The notes beneath the pieces are model-generated. The model made no database searches. It saw only the letters and a list, made by a program, of their open reading frames with translations, and was not told the DNA's origin. Shown in pieces: positions 36,462-43,986 of a stretch of 43,986 nucleotides of DNA. Source of the DNA: Thermodesulfatator sp. (GTDB lineage: Bacteria > Desulfobacterota > Thermodesulfobacteria > Thermodesulfobacteriales > Thermodesulfobacteriaceae); NCBI GenBank assembly GCA_027064165.1, contig JAMOQE010000037.1:1-43986 (forward strand), given 5' to 3'. A program made the position numbers and the translations under genes. The first letter of the stretch is position 1, and every line of letters begins with the position of its first letter.

Positions 36462-36908
36462 ATGTCGTCCATTTTTACCACTCAAACACCCTGGGTAAAG
36501 AAAGAAGAGGTTCAGAGAAGGTGGTATCTTATTGATGCCAAAGGTAAAATTTTAGGAAGGCTTGCTTCAAAACTTGCTTATATGCTTCAGGGCAAGCATA
36601 GGCCTGATTATACTCCTCATGTGGATCAGGGAGATTTTTTTGTAATAGTTAATGCTGACAAAATAAGGTTGACTGGAAAAAAACTTGATCAAAAGATTTA
36701 CTGGAGGCATTCAGGTTATATGGGAGGGCTTAAGTTAGAAACTGCAAGAAGGCTTCTTGAAAGGCAGCCTGAGAAATTGATTTATCTTGCAGTAAAGAGG
36801 ATGCTCCCTAAAAATCGTATGAGAAAAAGGCTTTTGAAAAAACTTAAGATATACGCTGGCAATGAGCATCCTCACAAGGCTCAGAATCCTAAGCCTATGG
36901 AGATTTAA
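36462..36908 (+). CDS. rplM: 50S ribosomal protein L13
   Basis: L13 is an early assembly protein of the large subunit. The 148-residue product has [41 protein letters not shown], and the end region [23 protein letters not shown] with EHPHKAQNP, all typical. I prefer ATG 36462 over GTG 36459 because AAGGGGG at 36448-36454 then has a seven-base spacing. rpsI follows after 15 bases. Confidence 0.97.
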   Translation: MSSIFTTQTPWVKKEEVQRRWYLIDAKGKILGRLASKLAYMLQGKHRPDYTPHVDQGDFFVIVNADKIRLTGKKLDQKIYWRHSGYMGGLKLETARRLLERQPEKLIYLAVKRMLPKNRMRKRLLKKLKIYAGNEHPHKAQNPKPMEI

Positions 36909-36923
36909 AGGAGGGGTTAAAGT

Positions 36924-37313
36924 ATGGACAGATTTTATGCTACTGGGAAGAGAAAAACAGCTATTGCCAGGGTTTGGATTTATCCTGGTACTGGCGAGGT
37001 AATAGTGAATGGGAAGCCATATCAGGAATATTTTTCTGATCATATCGTTGCAGGAGATGTTATATTTGCACCTTTTAAGCTTACAGGCCTTGAGGGGAAA
37101 TTTGATGTAAAATGTACAGTTCAAGGTGGAGGAAAGTCTGCTCAGGCAGAAGCTATAAGGCATGGTATTTCTAAAGCGCTTATAGAATATTCTGCTGATC
37201 TTCGGCCAGTTCTTAAAAAAGCAGGCTTTCTCACAAGGGATCCCAGAGTTAAAGAGAGAAAGAAATACGGTCTTCGTGGAGCAAGAAGAGGTCAACAATA
37301 TTCCAAACGCTAA
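36924..37313 (+). CDS. rpsI: 30S ribosomal protein S9
   Basis: S9 sits in the 30S head and its basic tail reaches the P-site tRNA. The 129-residue product has YATGKRKTAIARVWIYPGTG, VQGGGKSAQAEAIRHGISKAL and the basic end DPRVKERKKYGLRGARRGQQ ending YSKR. AAGGAGGGG precedes the ATG. It is the second gene of the rplM-rpsI pair and is followed by a hairpin terminator. Confidence 0.98.
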   Translation: MDRFYATGKRKTAIARVWIYPGTGEVIVNGKPYQEYFSDHIVAGDVIFAPFKLTGLEGKFDVKCTVQGGGKSAQAEAIRHGISKALIEYSADLRPVLKKAGFLTRDPRVKERKKYGLRGARRGQQYSKR

Positions 37314-37318
37314 CCTTT

Positions 37319-37371
37319 CAATGTGTTCCCAGCGGGGTTTTTCCCCGCCTTCTGAACATTTTTTGTTTTTA
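37319..37371 (+). terminator. Terminator after rpsI
   Basis: GCGGGG (37332-37337) pairs with CCCCGC (37343-37348) around TTTTT. Flanking AATGTGTTC and GAACATT can extend the stem imperfectly, and TTTTTTG-TTTTT follows. It also separates rpsI from the converging gene at 37386. Confidence 0.85.
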
Positions 37372-37385
37372 TAGATTTTTAGGTT

Positions 37386-38030
37386 TTATACAGCAGCTTC
37401 TATAAATTTTTTTGCTTTTTGAATTGAGGTTGTTAGAGATTTATAATCTATTTTATAAAACTCAAGTTTGATATACACAATATTATTTTCTTTAGTAATA
37501 GCCAAATGTTTGAAATGTCTGGAATTAAAAAAATTTATAAGGTTAATGAAATTATGGTAAGTCTCATCTTCGTATAACATTTCCCATTTTTTTCCCTCTA
37601 TTTCAACAATTTTACTTTTTAATTTATTCCGATTATATATTTTGGGTTTGGTAAAAAAGTCAAGCACACTTTCTTTTATAAGATGAAATTCACTTTTTAT
37701 GGGATTTTTTGTATAAAACATCAATTGAAGAGAATCTTTTCTATTTGTTAAAAATACGAAAGGGAGATATAGAATACTTTGTCTGGGAATAAGTCTTAAG
37801 GTTGCATGAACTTTTTTAAACCCATCAACATCGTAATCAACAGCAAATCCCAGGACTCCTCCTAAATATGTATATAACTTATCTCGGGGAGTTAATGCAT
37901 TTTCTAAAGATTCTGCTATTAACTTCATAAGTTTTATATTATGTTTATAACCAGCTATATAAAGAATACTTATAGCTACACTCAAACCAACTAAAAGTGT
38001 AAAATATTTATTAATTACAAATAACTGCAT
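37386..38030 (-). CDS. Membrane-anchored protein of unknown function (CstA/ArsA-type operon)
   Basis: The 214-residue product starts with one hydrophobic helix (residues about 7-27, YFTLLVGLSVAISILYIAGY) and then a soluble domain of mixed alpha/beta character. Segments that look conserved-like are YLGGVLGFAVDYDVDGFKKVH followed by LRLIPRQSILYLPFVFLT. No known motif, no cysteine pair and no catalytic signature is visible. It overlaps the ATPase gene by 20 bases, so the two are translated together. I do not recognise the family; its function would be inferred only from the operon. Confidence 0.7.
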   Translation of the reverse strand: MQLFVINKYFTLLVGLSVAISILYIAGYKHNIKLMKLIAESLENALTPRDKLYTYLGGVLGFAVDYDVDGFKKVHATLRLIPRQSILYLPFVFLTNRKDSLQLMFYTKNPIKSEFHLIKESVLDFFTKPKIYNRNKLKSKIVEIEGKKWEMLYEDETYHNFINLINFFNSRHFKHLAITKENNIVYIKLEFYKIDYKSLTTSIQKAKKFIEAAV

Positions 38031-38919
38031 CAGCCCAGAGTTCTGCCAGGCTTATCAAGGTATTTTTATCCAAAAAGTTACTTTTTAGAAAAGGTACTTC
38101 TTTTATAGGTATATCTTTGAATAAATTTTTAAAACTGATATTGATGTCAGTTGTATTGACCAATCCTTTTTTATTTAGCAAAATTAAATTTAAAGATATG
38201 CCTAAGGAATCAAGACCTTTTTTTATACGAACACTTTCTTTTATTGAAAGTAGGTCCTGATTTAGGACCAGGATAATTTTGGTCGTTTTGTTTTTAAACA
38301 AATTGGTCATAAAGTCTATAATTTTTGATTGAATTCCCAGTTCCTTTAAGACATCATCTTCGTTTTCGTTTAAAGGCAAATCTTCTCTTATTGCCGAGGG
38401 ATTAATATTGGCTATAGAAGCGCGTGCATTAAGTATTTTTTTTCTCCATTTGATAAGTTTGTTTATCCATAGTTTAGAATTGAAAGGAAGAGCAAAAATT
38501 TTAAGCATAAGCCCGGTAGGTGGTGTATCAACGATTATATAATCTTTATCTAAATTTGCTTCCACTTTTTCTTTTAACGCATACATAATGGCGTATTCTT
38601 CCATTCCAGGAGAGTATTTCATAATTTCTATCATTTTATCTAAATTTATTATTTGTAAATATTTATATGTTTGTTTCATTTTATTTGTTGTTTCTTTTAT
38701 AAAATTTTCAACATACGCATCTATATCAACTTCTTCTGCTATTATTGCTTCGTCATTTTTAGAAAGATTTGCACCGAGTATGTCAAATATATTATGAGCA
38801 GGATCTATAGAGACAAGGTATACAGAGAATCCTTTTCGGGCCAGGTAATAAGCCAAACTTACGGAAGAAGTGGTTTTACCAACTCCACCTTTTCCCAGAA
38901 AAAAGAGAATATTTTTCAT
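38011..38919 (-). CDS. ArsA/Get3-family P-loop ATPase
   Basis: The 302-residue product has the deviant Walker A GKGGVGKTT (residues 9-17), the switch I-like SIDPAHNIFDILG with Asp39, PGMEE (104-108, ArsA-type), and the switch II VDTPPTG (130-136). All are hallmarks of ArsA/Get3 ATPases, which dimerise and couple ATP to moving anions or membrane proteins. It has a single ATPase half and no metalloid-binding Cys triad. No ars genes are nearby. It overlaps the upstream 88-residue gene by four bases (ATGA). Location beneath a CstA permease suggests a role with that transporter. Confidence 0.85.
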   Translation of the reverse strand: MKNILFFLGKGGVGKTTSSVSLAYYLARKGFSVYLVSIDPAHNIFDILGANLSKNDEAIIAEEVDIDAYVENFIKETTNKMKQTYKYLQIINLDKMIEIMKYSPGMEEYAIMYALKEKVEANLDKDYIIVDTPPTGLMLKIFALPFNSKLWINKLIKWRKKILNARASIANINPSAIREDLPLNENEDDVLKELGIQSKIIDFMTNLFKNKTTKIILVLNQDLLSIKESVRIKKGLDSLGISLNLILLNKKGLVNTTDINISFKNLFKDIPIKEVPFLKSNFLDKNTLISLAELWADAVICN

Positions 38920-39182
38920 ATATCGCCCAGAGCAAAAAACTCTGCAAGCTTGTCGTCCAATCTTGAAGATTTAAATATCATGAGTTGGATTTCGTATTCA
39001 AGATAAGGTAAAAGGGCCATCCCCACATAGCTGGGTGGAGATGGCATACCCATTAATGATGCAAAACAAATAAGGGCAAAGGCATTTTCCATTTCATGAA
39101 GTTCAAGCTCAATAGCTGAAGTACTCTGTTGTTTAAATCCTTCTATAAAAGAATTAATAAATTTTTTAATTTGTTTAAACAT
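38916..39182 (-). CDS. Small conserved-looking protein between cstA and the ArsA-like ATPase
   Basis: The 88-residue product has an amphipathic start (KQIKKFINSFIEGFKQQ), then an acidic segment. The core is FALICFASLMGMPSPPSYVG followed by LLPYLEYEIQLM, and the end is DDKLAEFFALGDI. One hydrophobic stretch (35-60) could touch the membrane. It has a single cysteine. From memory, small proteins of this kind accompany CstA and ArsA-like genes in other bacteria, but I cannot verify the family. AAGTTATG-type spacing shows no strong ribosome site; it follows cstA by 11 bases. Confidence 0.7.
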   Translation of the reverse strand: MFKQIKKFINSFIEGFKQQSTSAIELELHEMENAFALICFASLMGMPSPPSYVGMALLPYLEYEIQLMIFKSSRLDDKLAEFFALGDI

Positions 39183-39193
39183 AACTTTAAAAA

Positions 39194-40906
39194 TTATCGG
39201 GCAGTTTCTTTGTCAGAAGTAAAGAAATCATAGACTAAAATAAGATTAAGTATAAGCATTACAACCATAATAGCTGCAAGGACATAGCCTTGAAATGGAT
39301 TTTTTCCTATAAATATAGGAATTATTTTGATGATGTACCATATCATAGCAAGGGTTACTGTGAGCCATAAAAACATGGCAGGTATTAAGACGGGCCAGGA
39401 GGGTTTTTTCTGGATTCTTATTACCCAGCCACAGACAGTTATTAAAGCAATTGAGGCAAGCATTTGATTGGCTGCGCCAAAGGCAGGCCATATAACCTTC
39501 CATTCTCCTGTCCAGGCCAATCCTATACCTATAGCAGCAGGGATAATTGAGGCAATCCATTTGTTTGTAAATAAGTCATACAAGCCCTTGGCAGAATCTT
39601 TTAAGGGTTCAAAGATTTCAGCAAATGTATATCTTGCAAGCCTGTTCGTGGTATCCAGAGTTGTCATAGCAAATGCAGCTACCCACATTGCTGCAAGTAT
39701 CAACATAAAGGCCTTAGGTATTTTTAATACACTATTTACTACTGTAGCATAAGATTTAGCAAAAATTCCTACCGGGCCACCGATTGCTTTAATAGCAGAT
39801 ATATAATGAGTTCCAAAGGCAGTTGCACTACTTGTTAAAGCTTTGGCTTTTTCTGGAGGAACAATGTTTAACCCAGCAATTCCTATACACAGAACAACTA
39901 AAGTTGATAAAAAACCCTCTGTAAGCATAGAGCCATACCCTATAAACAATGCATCTGCTTCATCAGCTAATTGTTTTGATGTTGTGCCACTGGCAACAAG
40001 TGCGTGAAAACCACTTAAAGAACCACAAGCTACAATCAATGGTATAGCAGGCCAAAAAGGAGTGGGATGTCCTCCTATTACCGGAGCAGAGAATATCGTT
40101 GTGGCAGGTATGGCCATAGGTTTAAAAGAAAATATAACAGCAATTCCTCCCAGAGCTAAGCCGAAGACCAGGAGCCAGGAGTTCATGTAATCTCTTGGCT
40201 GGAGGAGCACATTTACAGGAATAGCAGCAGCTATAATTATGTAAAAAAAGAAAACCACCATCCATATTTTGTAAGATGCATATAAAGGATAAAATTTGGC
40301 TAAAATAATTGATATGGCAAGCATAATTATTGCGATTATTGTAGATATTCCGAAATTAGCCTTTATGCGGTACATAATAAATCCTAAAATCAGAGCAAAA
40401 AGCACCTGTAGTATATATGCTGTGGGGACCGAGGGTTGTTTAACAAAAATGTTACCAAGAACAGCACCAAAAGCAGCTACTACTAAAATAAGAACGAATA
40501 AAATAAACCAGGAGAAGATATAGGATGTCCTTTTTTTGATAACTTTCCCGGCTATCCATTGGACAGAGTGGCCATCGTATCTTACGGAACTCATAAGAGA
40601 AAGGTAGTCATGAACAGCTCCGATAAATACATTGCCAAACCATATCCAAAGCAAGGCCGGGAGCCAACCCCATGCCAGAGCTATAGCAGGCCCAACAATA
40701 GGTGCCGCACCTGCTATAGAAGCAAAATGGTGGCCAAATAATACGTATTTATTTGCTGGAATAAAATCTACACCGTCATAAAGTCTTTTAGAAGGAACTT
40801 CTTTAGTAGGCTCCCCTACGATAGATTTTTTTAAAAAATTGCCATAAGATTTATAGAAGAAAACATATAATATTAAGCCTATAAAGATTAAAATTGTAGA
40901 ATTCAT
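39194..40906 (-). CDS. cstA: CstA-family carbon starvation permease
   Basis: CstA-family proteins import peptides or pyruvate across the inner membrane. The 570-residue product is hydrophobic, with about 15 predicted helices. It has the family blocks GHHFASIAGAAPIVGPAIAL, GNVFIGAVHDYLSLMSSVRY, and ACGSLSGFHALVASGTTSKQ (periplasmic/loop motifs). ATG 40906 is chosen because AAGGAGG at 40918-40912 gives a five-base gap; GTG 40912 would sit on the Shine-Dalgarno sequence. It is shorter than E. coli CstA (about 700) and matches the compact forms. It is the first gene of a four-gene unit. The substrate is unknown. Confidence 0.93.
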   Translation of the reverse strand: MNSTILIFIGLILYVFFYKSYGNFLKKSIVGEPTKEVPSKRLYDGVDFIPANKYVLFGHHFASIAGAAPIVGPAIALAWGWLPALLWIWFGNVFIGAVHDYLSLMSSVRYDGHSVQWIAGKVIKKRTSYIFSWFILFVLILVVAAFGAVLGNIFVKQPSVPTAYILQVLFALILGFIMYRIKANFGISTIIAIIMLAISIILAKFYPLYASYKIWMVVFFFYIIIAAAIPVNVLLQPRDYMNSWLLVFGLALGGIAVIFSFKPMAIPATTIFSAPVIGGHPTPFWPAIPLIVACGSLSGFHALVASGTTSKQLADEADALFIGYGSMLTEGFLSTLVVLCIGIAGLNIVPPEKAKALTSSATAFGTHYISAIKAIGGPVGIFAKSYATVVNSVLKIPKAFMLILAAMWVAAFAMTTLDTTNRLARYTFAEIFEPLKDSAKGLYDLFTNKWIASIIPAAIGIGLAWTGEWKVIWPAFGAANQMLASIALITVCGWVIRIQKKPSWPVLIPAMFLWLTVTLAMIWYIIKIIPIFIGKNPFQGYVLAAIMVVMLILNLILVYDFFTSDKETAR

Positions 40907-40915
40907 ATGCACCTC

Positions 40916-40932
40916 CTTAATTGAGAATTAAG
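40916..40932 (-). promoter_or_regulatory. Inverted repeat in the cstA leader, next to the Shine-Dalgarno site
   Basis: CTTAATT-CTC-AATTAAG on the minus strand forms a seven-bp inverted repeat. Its last bases (AAG) are also the start of the AAGGAGG ribosome binding site at 40918-40912. It could be an RNA hairpin that masks the site, or a DNA operator downstream of the start point. Confidence 0.5.
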
Positions 40933-40948
40933 TTTAATAGTGAAAAGT

Positions 40949-40976
40949 ATTATAATATTGCCACTTAAGTTGTCAA
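40949..40976 (-). promoter_or_regulatory. Promoter of the cstA operon
   Basis: Perfect TTGACA (40976-40971) and TATAAT (40954-40949) on the minus strand with a 16-base spacer; predicted start near 40942, leaving about 35 bases of leader. Confidence 0.82.
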
Positions 40977-41016
40977 GTTGAACTAAGTTTAAAGAGATCT
41001 TGAGTAATTATTGCGT

Positions 41017-41049
41017 TTGAACTTTTGGAATTTGTTGTTATAATAACAA
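41017..41049 (+). promoter_or_regulatory. Promoter and inverted repeat before the 41078 gene
   Basis: TTGAAC (41017-41022), a 16-base spacer and TATAAT (41039-41044). The inverted repeat TTGTTAT-A-ATAACAA (41035-41049) overlaps the -10 box and could be a repressor site. Confidence 0.55.
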
Positions 41050-41077
41050 AAATTAGAATGGAAAAAGGGCATTTAAT

Positions 41078-41800
41078 ATGATAGAAAACATTAAAAAACA
41101 ATTGCCAGAGAAAAGTCCTGCAGAAATAGAAAAAGAAATGGAAAAGTGTCCTATTGTAACATTCGCTGACATTGTAAGGGCACTTAAAGCTCATCCAGAC
41201 TGGCTTGAAGAAATTCGGAAAATTATCCTTACCACTGAACTTATAGAACTTCCCAAAAAATTTGAAGAACTCTTAAAGAGAATAGAAAACCTTGAAAACA
41301 GAGTAGAAAAAATTGAGCAGGATGTAGCAATTTTAAAACAGGATGTGGCGGTCTTAAAAAAGGATATGAAATATTTAAAAGGAGAGTTTGGAAGATTTAA
41401 AGGGAAAGAATTTGAGAGAACTATTAGAGAAAGATACTATGCCTACTTTGGAAGATTGCTAAGAAAGAGTAAACTTATACCTTTTGAAAACCTATTGCCA
41501 GTTATTGATGATCTGGAGGAAAAAGGAGTAATTACAGAGAAAGAAAGGGAGGAACTTCTTAATGTAGATCTCGTGATAAGTGGTGAGATTAAGAGAACAA
41601 AAAAGAGTGTGGTACTTGCAGCAGAGGTGTCTTATAGTTTGCAGCAAGATGACTTAGAGAGAGCTTATGAAAGGGCATGTATTCTTAGCAAAGTCTTAAA
41701 TAAAGAAGTGATTCCTGTAGTTGTATTTGTAGAGGCTAAAGAAGAAATGGAAAAGTTAGGAGAAGATAAAGGAGTTTTATTAATCCAAGTTGAATATTAG
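41078..41800 (+). CDS. Coiled-coil protein with possible nuclease-like C-terminal domain
   Basis: The 240-residue product has an N-terminal helical part, with FADIVRALKAHPDWLEEIRK (about 29-48). A long coiled coil follows (about 65-110), with DVAILKQDVAVLKKDM showing a repeated heptad. A C-terminal domain then contains VDLVISGEIKRTKKSVVLAAE and the pattern DDLERAYERACILSKVL-x-EVIPVVVFVE. The Asp...AlaAlaGluValSer arrangement resembles the core of PD-(D/E)XK-fold nucleases and DUF3782-like proteins, with Ser in place of the usual Lys. I infer this fold; catalysis is not shown. Its stop is eight bases from argC. Confidence 0.65.
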   Translation: MIENIKKQLPEKSPAEIEKEMEKCPIVTFADIVRALKAHPDWLEEIRKIILTTELIELPKKFEELLKRIENLENRVEKIEQDVAILKQDVAVLKKDMKYLKGEFGRFKGKEFERTIRERYYAYFGRLLRKSKLIPFENLLPVIDDLEEKGVITEKEREELLNVDLVISGEIKRTKKSVVLAAEVSYSLQQDDLERAYERACILSKVLNKEVIPVVVFVEAKEEMEKLGEDKGVLLIQVEY

Positions 41801-41808
41801 GAGAGTCC

Positions 41809-42843
41809 GTGGTTAAAGGTGCTATAATAGGGGCTACTGGATATACTGGGCTTGAGCTTTTAAGGCTTGCAGAGTTTCATCCGGAGTTAGAGATAGTTAC
41901 CATTACTTCAAGAAAAGAGGCAGGAAAGAGCCTTTCCGAATTTTGTGGCTGGAATGGTAAATATAAAAATTTAATTTTTGAAGAGCCTGACATAGATAAA
42001 ATCGCAGAAAAAGTTGAAGTTGTTTTTTTGTGCGTACCTGCTGGAGAAGCCCAGAAGTTTGCTAAAAACTTTTTGGAAAAGGGGCTTAAAGTAATTGATT
42101 TTTCTGCAGATTTCAGATTTAAAGAAGTTGCTTCTTATGAACATACTTATAAAATGGAACATAAATTTCCAGAGCTCTGTGAAGAAGCAGTTTACGGTTT
42201 GCCTGAAGTCTTTGAGGAAGAAGTTAAAAAAGCAAGGCTTATTGCAAATCCTGGCTGTTATCCTACCTCTATTTTGCTACCACTTATGCCACTTGCAAAA
42301 GAAGGCCTTATACACACAGACTCCATTATTGCTGATTCAAAGAGCGGTACATCCGGGGCAGGGAGAAAGTCACACAACTTTTACAGCTTCTGCGAGATAA
42401 ACGAGGACTTTAAGGCTTATAAAATTGCTACTCACAGGCATAATCCTGAAATAGAAGAAAAGCTTGTTTTAGCTTCTGGAAAAAAAGTGAAAGTGCTTTT
42501 TACTCCTCACCTACTTCCAATTAATAGAGGTATATTCTCCACCATTTATGTAAAACCAAAGGCTGAGCTTAAGACCTTGAGGGAGTGCCTTGAAAATTAT
42601 TATAACGAAAAGCCTTTTGTGGAAGTAGTTGAGAGGGGAAGAATTCCCACCCTTTCCGAAGTGAAAGGCACAAATCTTTGCAAAATAAATCTTTTTGAGG
42701 ATAAAGAGAGGGGCTGGGTAGTTATCACTTCGGTGATAGACAATCTGGTAAAAGGAGCAAGTGGACAGGCCCTTCAAAATTTTAATCTTATGTTTGGTTT
42801 CCCTGAAGATGTAGGGCTTCCCAAATCTCCTCTTTTTGTGTAA
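41809..42843 (+). CDS. argC: N-acetyl-gamma-glutamyl-phosphate reductase
   Basis: ArgC reduces N-acetylglutamyl phosphate to the semialdehyde, the third step of arginine synthesis, using NADPH. The 344-residue product has GAIIGATGYTGLELLRL (dinucleotide loop), the active site ANPGCYPTS with Cys150, SGTSGAGRKSHNFYSF, and HRHNPEIEEKL. These are all diagnostic. It starts with GTG 41809 after TAGGAGAG, just downstream of the coiled-coil gene and probably on the same transcript. Length is normal. Confidence 0.97.
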   Translation: MVKGAIIGATGYTGLELLRLAEFHPELEIVTITSRKEAGKSLSEFCGWNGKYKNLIFEEPDIDKIAEKVEVVFLCVPAGEAQKFAKNFLEKGLKVIDFSADFRFKEVASYEHTYKMEHKFPELCEEAVYGLPEVFEEEVKKARLIANPGCYPTSILLPLMPLAKEGLIHTDSIIADSKSGTSGAGRKSHNFYSFCEINEDFKAYKIATHRHNPEIEEKLVLASGKKVKVLFTPHLLPINRGIFSTIYVKPKAELKTLRECLENYYNEKPFVEVVERGRIPTLSEVKGTNLCKINLFEDKERGWVVITSVIDNLVKGASGQALQNFNLMFGFPEDVGLPKSPLFV

Positions 42844-42865
42844 AATAATAAAAATAATTTAAAAA

Positions 42866-43267
42866 ATGTCTTTACCTCAAAAAGAAGATCTTGAAGAAAG
42901 CTTTAGAAAAATTAAAAAATTTTTAGAAAAAGATTCCAATATTCTATTTGCTATTGTTTTTGGGTCAGCAGTAGAAGGGAAACTCACAAAAGAAAGCGAC
43001 ATTGATGTGGCTATTTATGTAAAAAATCCCCTTTCTACTCATGAGTTGTTGAGTCTTATAGATAAATTAAGCACCCTTGCAGGAAGGGAAGTTCACTTGA
43101 TAGTTCTCAATGAGGCGAGTCCACTTTTGAGACATCAGGTAATGAAAAATAGGAAAGAGCTTTTTATTAAAGACTTTCTGACTTATTCTAAGTTTAGAGA
43201 AAAAACTATTGATGATTATCAGGAATACCTTGATGTAACAGGATATTGGAAATATGTAGAATCCTGA
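42866..43267 (+). CDS. mntA: MNT-type nucleotidyltransferase, antitoxin of a HEPN/MNT pair
   Basis: The 133-residue product has the minimal nucleotidyltransferase core: FGSAVEGKLTKESDIDVAI, with Gly33-Ser34 and Asp45/Asp47. In characterised pairs MntA adds AMP to its HepT partner and neutralises it. The third acidic residue expected in a stretch such as VDLVDL is replaced here (REVHLIVL, His77). No Shine-Dalgarno sequence is apparent before ATG 42866. hepT follows after three bases. Confidence 0.88.
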   Translation: MSLPQKEDLEESFRKIKKFLEKDSNILFAIVFGSAVEGKLTKESDIDVAIYVKNPLSTHELLSLIDKLSTLAGREVHLIVLNEASPLLRHQVMKNRKELFIKDFLTYSKFREKTIDDYQEYLDVTGYWKYVES

Positions 43268-43270
43268 AAA

Positions 43271-43690
43271 ATGATAGACAAAGTTTTAATCCGAAGCAAA
43301 TTGAAGAAGATAGAAGAATTTGCAGAAGAATTAAAAAGTAGAAGAAAAGTGAGTTTTGAAGAGTTTCAAAAAAATGTAGTGCTAAAACGATTTGTGGAAA
43401 GAAACTTAGAACTTGCTATTCAGCAGATGATAGACATCTGTAAGCACATAGTTAGCAGACTAAATTTACGAGAGCCTGTTTCCTATGCAGATTGTTTTGA
43501 AATTCTGGCAGAAGAGGGATATTTATCTGAAGAAAATCTTGAGAAATATAAAAACATGGCAAGATTTAGAAATCTTCTCATTCATATTTACGAAAAAGTG
43601 ACAGACAAAATAGTATATGAAATTTTTCAAAAAAATTTAGAAGACTTTGGGCTTTTTGTGGATGAGATAAAAATGGCTTTTAAATTATAA
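43271..43690 (+). CDS. hepT: HEPN-domain toxin of a HEPN/MNT pair
   Basis: The 139-residue product is all-helical, with the HEPN ribonuclease motif Rx4HxY as RNLLIHIY (Arg100, His105, Tyr107). It also has a helix typical of the DUF86/HepT group (RNLELAIQQMIDICKHIV). HepT proteins are RNases or tRNA-directed toxins neutralised by their MntA partner. It overlaps nothing but lies three bases after mntA, so the two are one unit. The antitoxin-first order is one of both orders seen. Confidence 0.88.
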   Translation: MIDKVLIRSKLKKIEEFAEELKSRRKVSFEEFQKNVVLKRFVERNLELAIQQMIDICKHIVSRLNLREPVSYADCFEILAEEGYLSEENLEKYKNMARFRNLLIHIYEKVTDKIVYEIFQKNLEDFGLFVDEIKMAFKL

Positions 43691-43705
43691 TGGAAGGTAT
43701 ATAAA

Positions 43706-43986
43706 ATGGGAGTAAATATTCGCAATATAAGGCTTTTTATAGCCTATGATGGTACAAATTACTTAGGCTGGCAGGTGCAGCCAAAGGGTCCCACTGTGCA
43801 GGGCACCCTTGAAAAAATCCTTTCCAGAATCCTTGGGCACAAAGTAAGGCTAAAAGCAGCAGGCAGAACAGATGCAGGAGTACATGCCCTTTGCCAGGTA
43901 GCCCATTTTTTGACCACTTCTGATAGGCCACTTGAAGTTATCTACAGGGCTGTGAATGCTATGCTTCCTCAGGACATAGTAGTCTG
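43706..43986 (+). CDS. truA: tRNA pseudouridine synthase TruA (partial)
   Basis: TruA makes pseudouridine at positions 38-40 of the anticodon stem-loop. Ninety-three codons are present before the window ends. The product starts [20 protein letters not shown] and has [10 protein letters not shown] and [12 protein letters not shown], the catalytic block with Asp56, then [17 protein letters not shown] lies before ATG 43706. The remainder is outside the window. Confidence 0.96.
   Translation, partial: MGVNIRNIRLFIAYDGTNYLGWQVQPKGPTVQGTLEKILSRILGHKVRLKAAGRTDAGVHALCQVAHFLTTSDRPLEVIYRAVNAMLPQDIVV

Noticed and set aside
37386-38919. An arsenite-export (ars) operon
   Set aside because: The ATPase lacks metalloid-binding cysteines and there is no arsB, arsC, arsR or arsD nearby.
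1-43986. CRISPR arrays, insertion sequences or phage attachment sites
   Set aside because: No regularly spaced direct repeats, transposase genes, terminal inverted repeats or integrases were seen on reading; the only other repeat of note is the coding glycine repeat in fliH.

Overview
The window is a stretch of an A+T-rich bacterial chromosome. The ribosomal and RNA polymerase proteins, the flagellar set with sigma-54-type activators, frequent GTG/TTG starts and Lys/Glu/Ile-rich proteins suggest a thermophilic member of the Thermodesulfobacteria or a close relative. That placement rests on gene content and protein style only (confidence about 0.6).

Positions 1-12,710 are information-processing genes. 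They run from the 3' end of tuf through rpmG, tRNA-Trp, secE, nusG, rplK, rplA, an L10 leader, rplJ, rplL, a terminator/attenuator, rpoB and rpoC. rpsO faces them across a hairpin terminator, and an HU gene follows with its own promoter and terminator.

Positions 12,770-16,830 hold a large secreted protein that looks like an M1-peptidase fold fused to a ChaN-like domain with the catalytic motif gone. Divergent from it are a purQ-like glutaminase and a divergent tatC.

Positions 16,763-28,020 are one long minus-strand flagellar operon. In transcription order it encodes a FleQ-like AAA+ activator, a secreted TPR protein, an FlrC-like activator with a degenerate receiver, then flgB, flgC, fliE, fliF, fliG, fliH, fliI, fliJ and a MotE-like protein. 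It covers the inner basal body, the C-ring rotor component and the export ATPase complex. A housekeeping-type promoter precedes it.

Positions 28,156-32,102 are ffh, rpsP, khpA, rimM, a decayed nucleotidyltransferase gene, and trmD fused to a second SPOUT-type methyltransferase domain. A 498-base stretch with no gene follows, then a two-subunit biotin-dependent carboxylase with an unusual carboxyltransferase, a coiled-coil gene remnant, and rplM-rpsI.

Positions 37,386-40,906 are a four-gene minus-strand operon: a CstA-family permease, an 88-residue protein, an ArsA/Get3-like ATPase and a membrane-anchored protein. This is the best candidate here for a poorly described system. The end carries a coiled-coil nuclease-like protein upstream of argC, a MntA/HepT (MNT/HEPN) toxin-antitoxin pair, and the start of truA.
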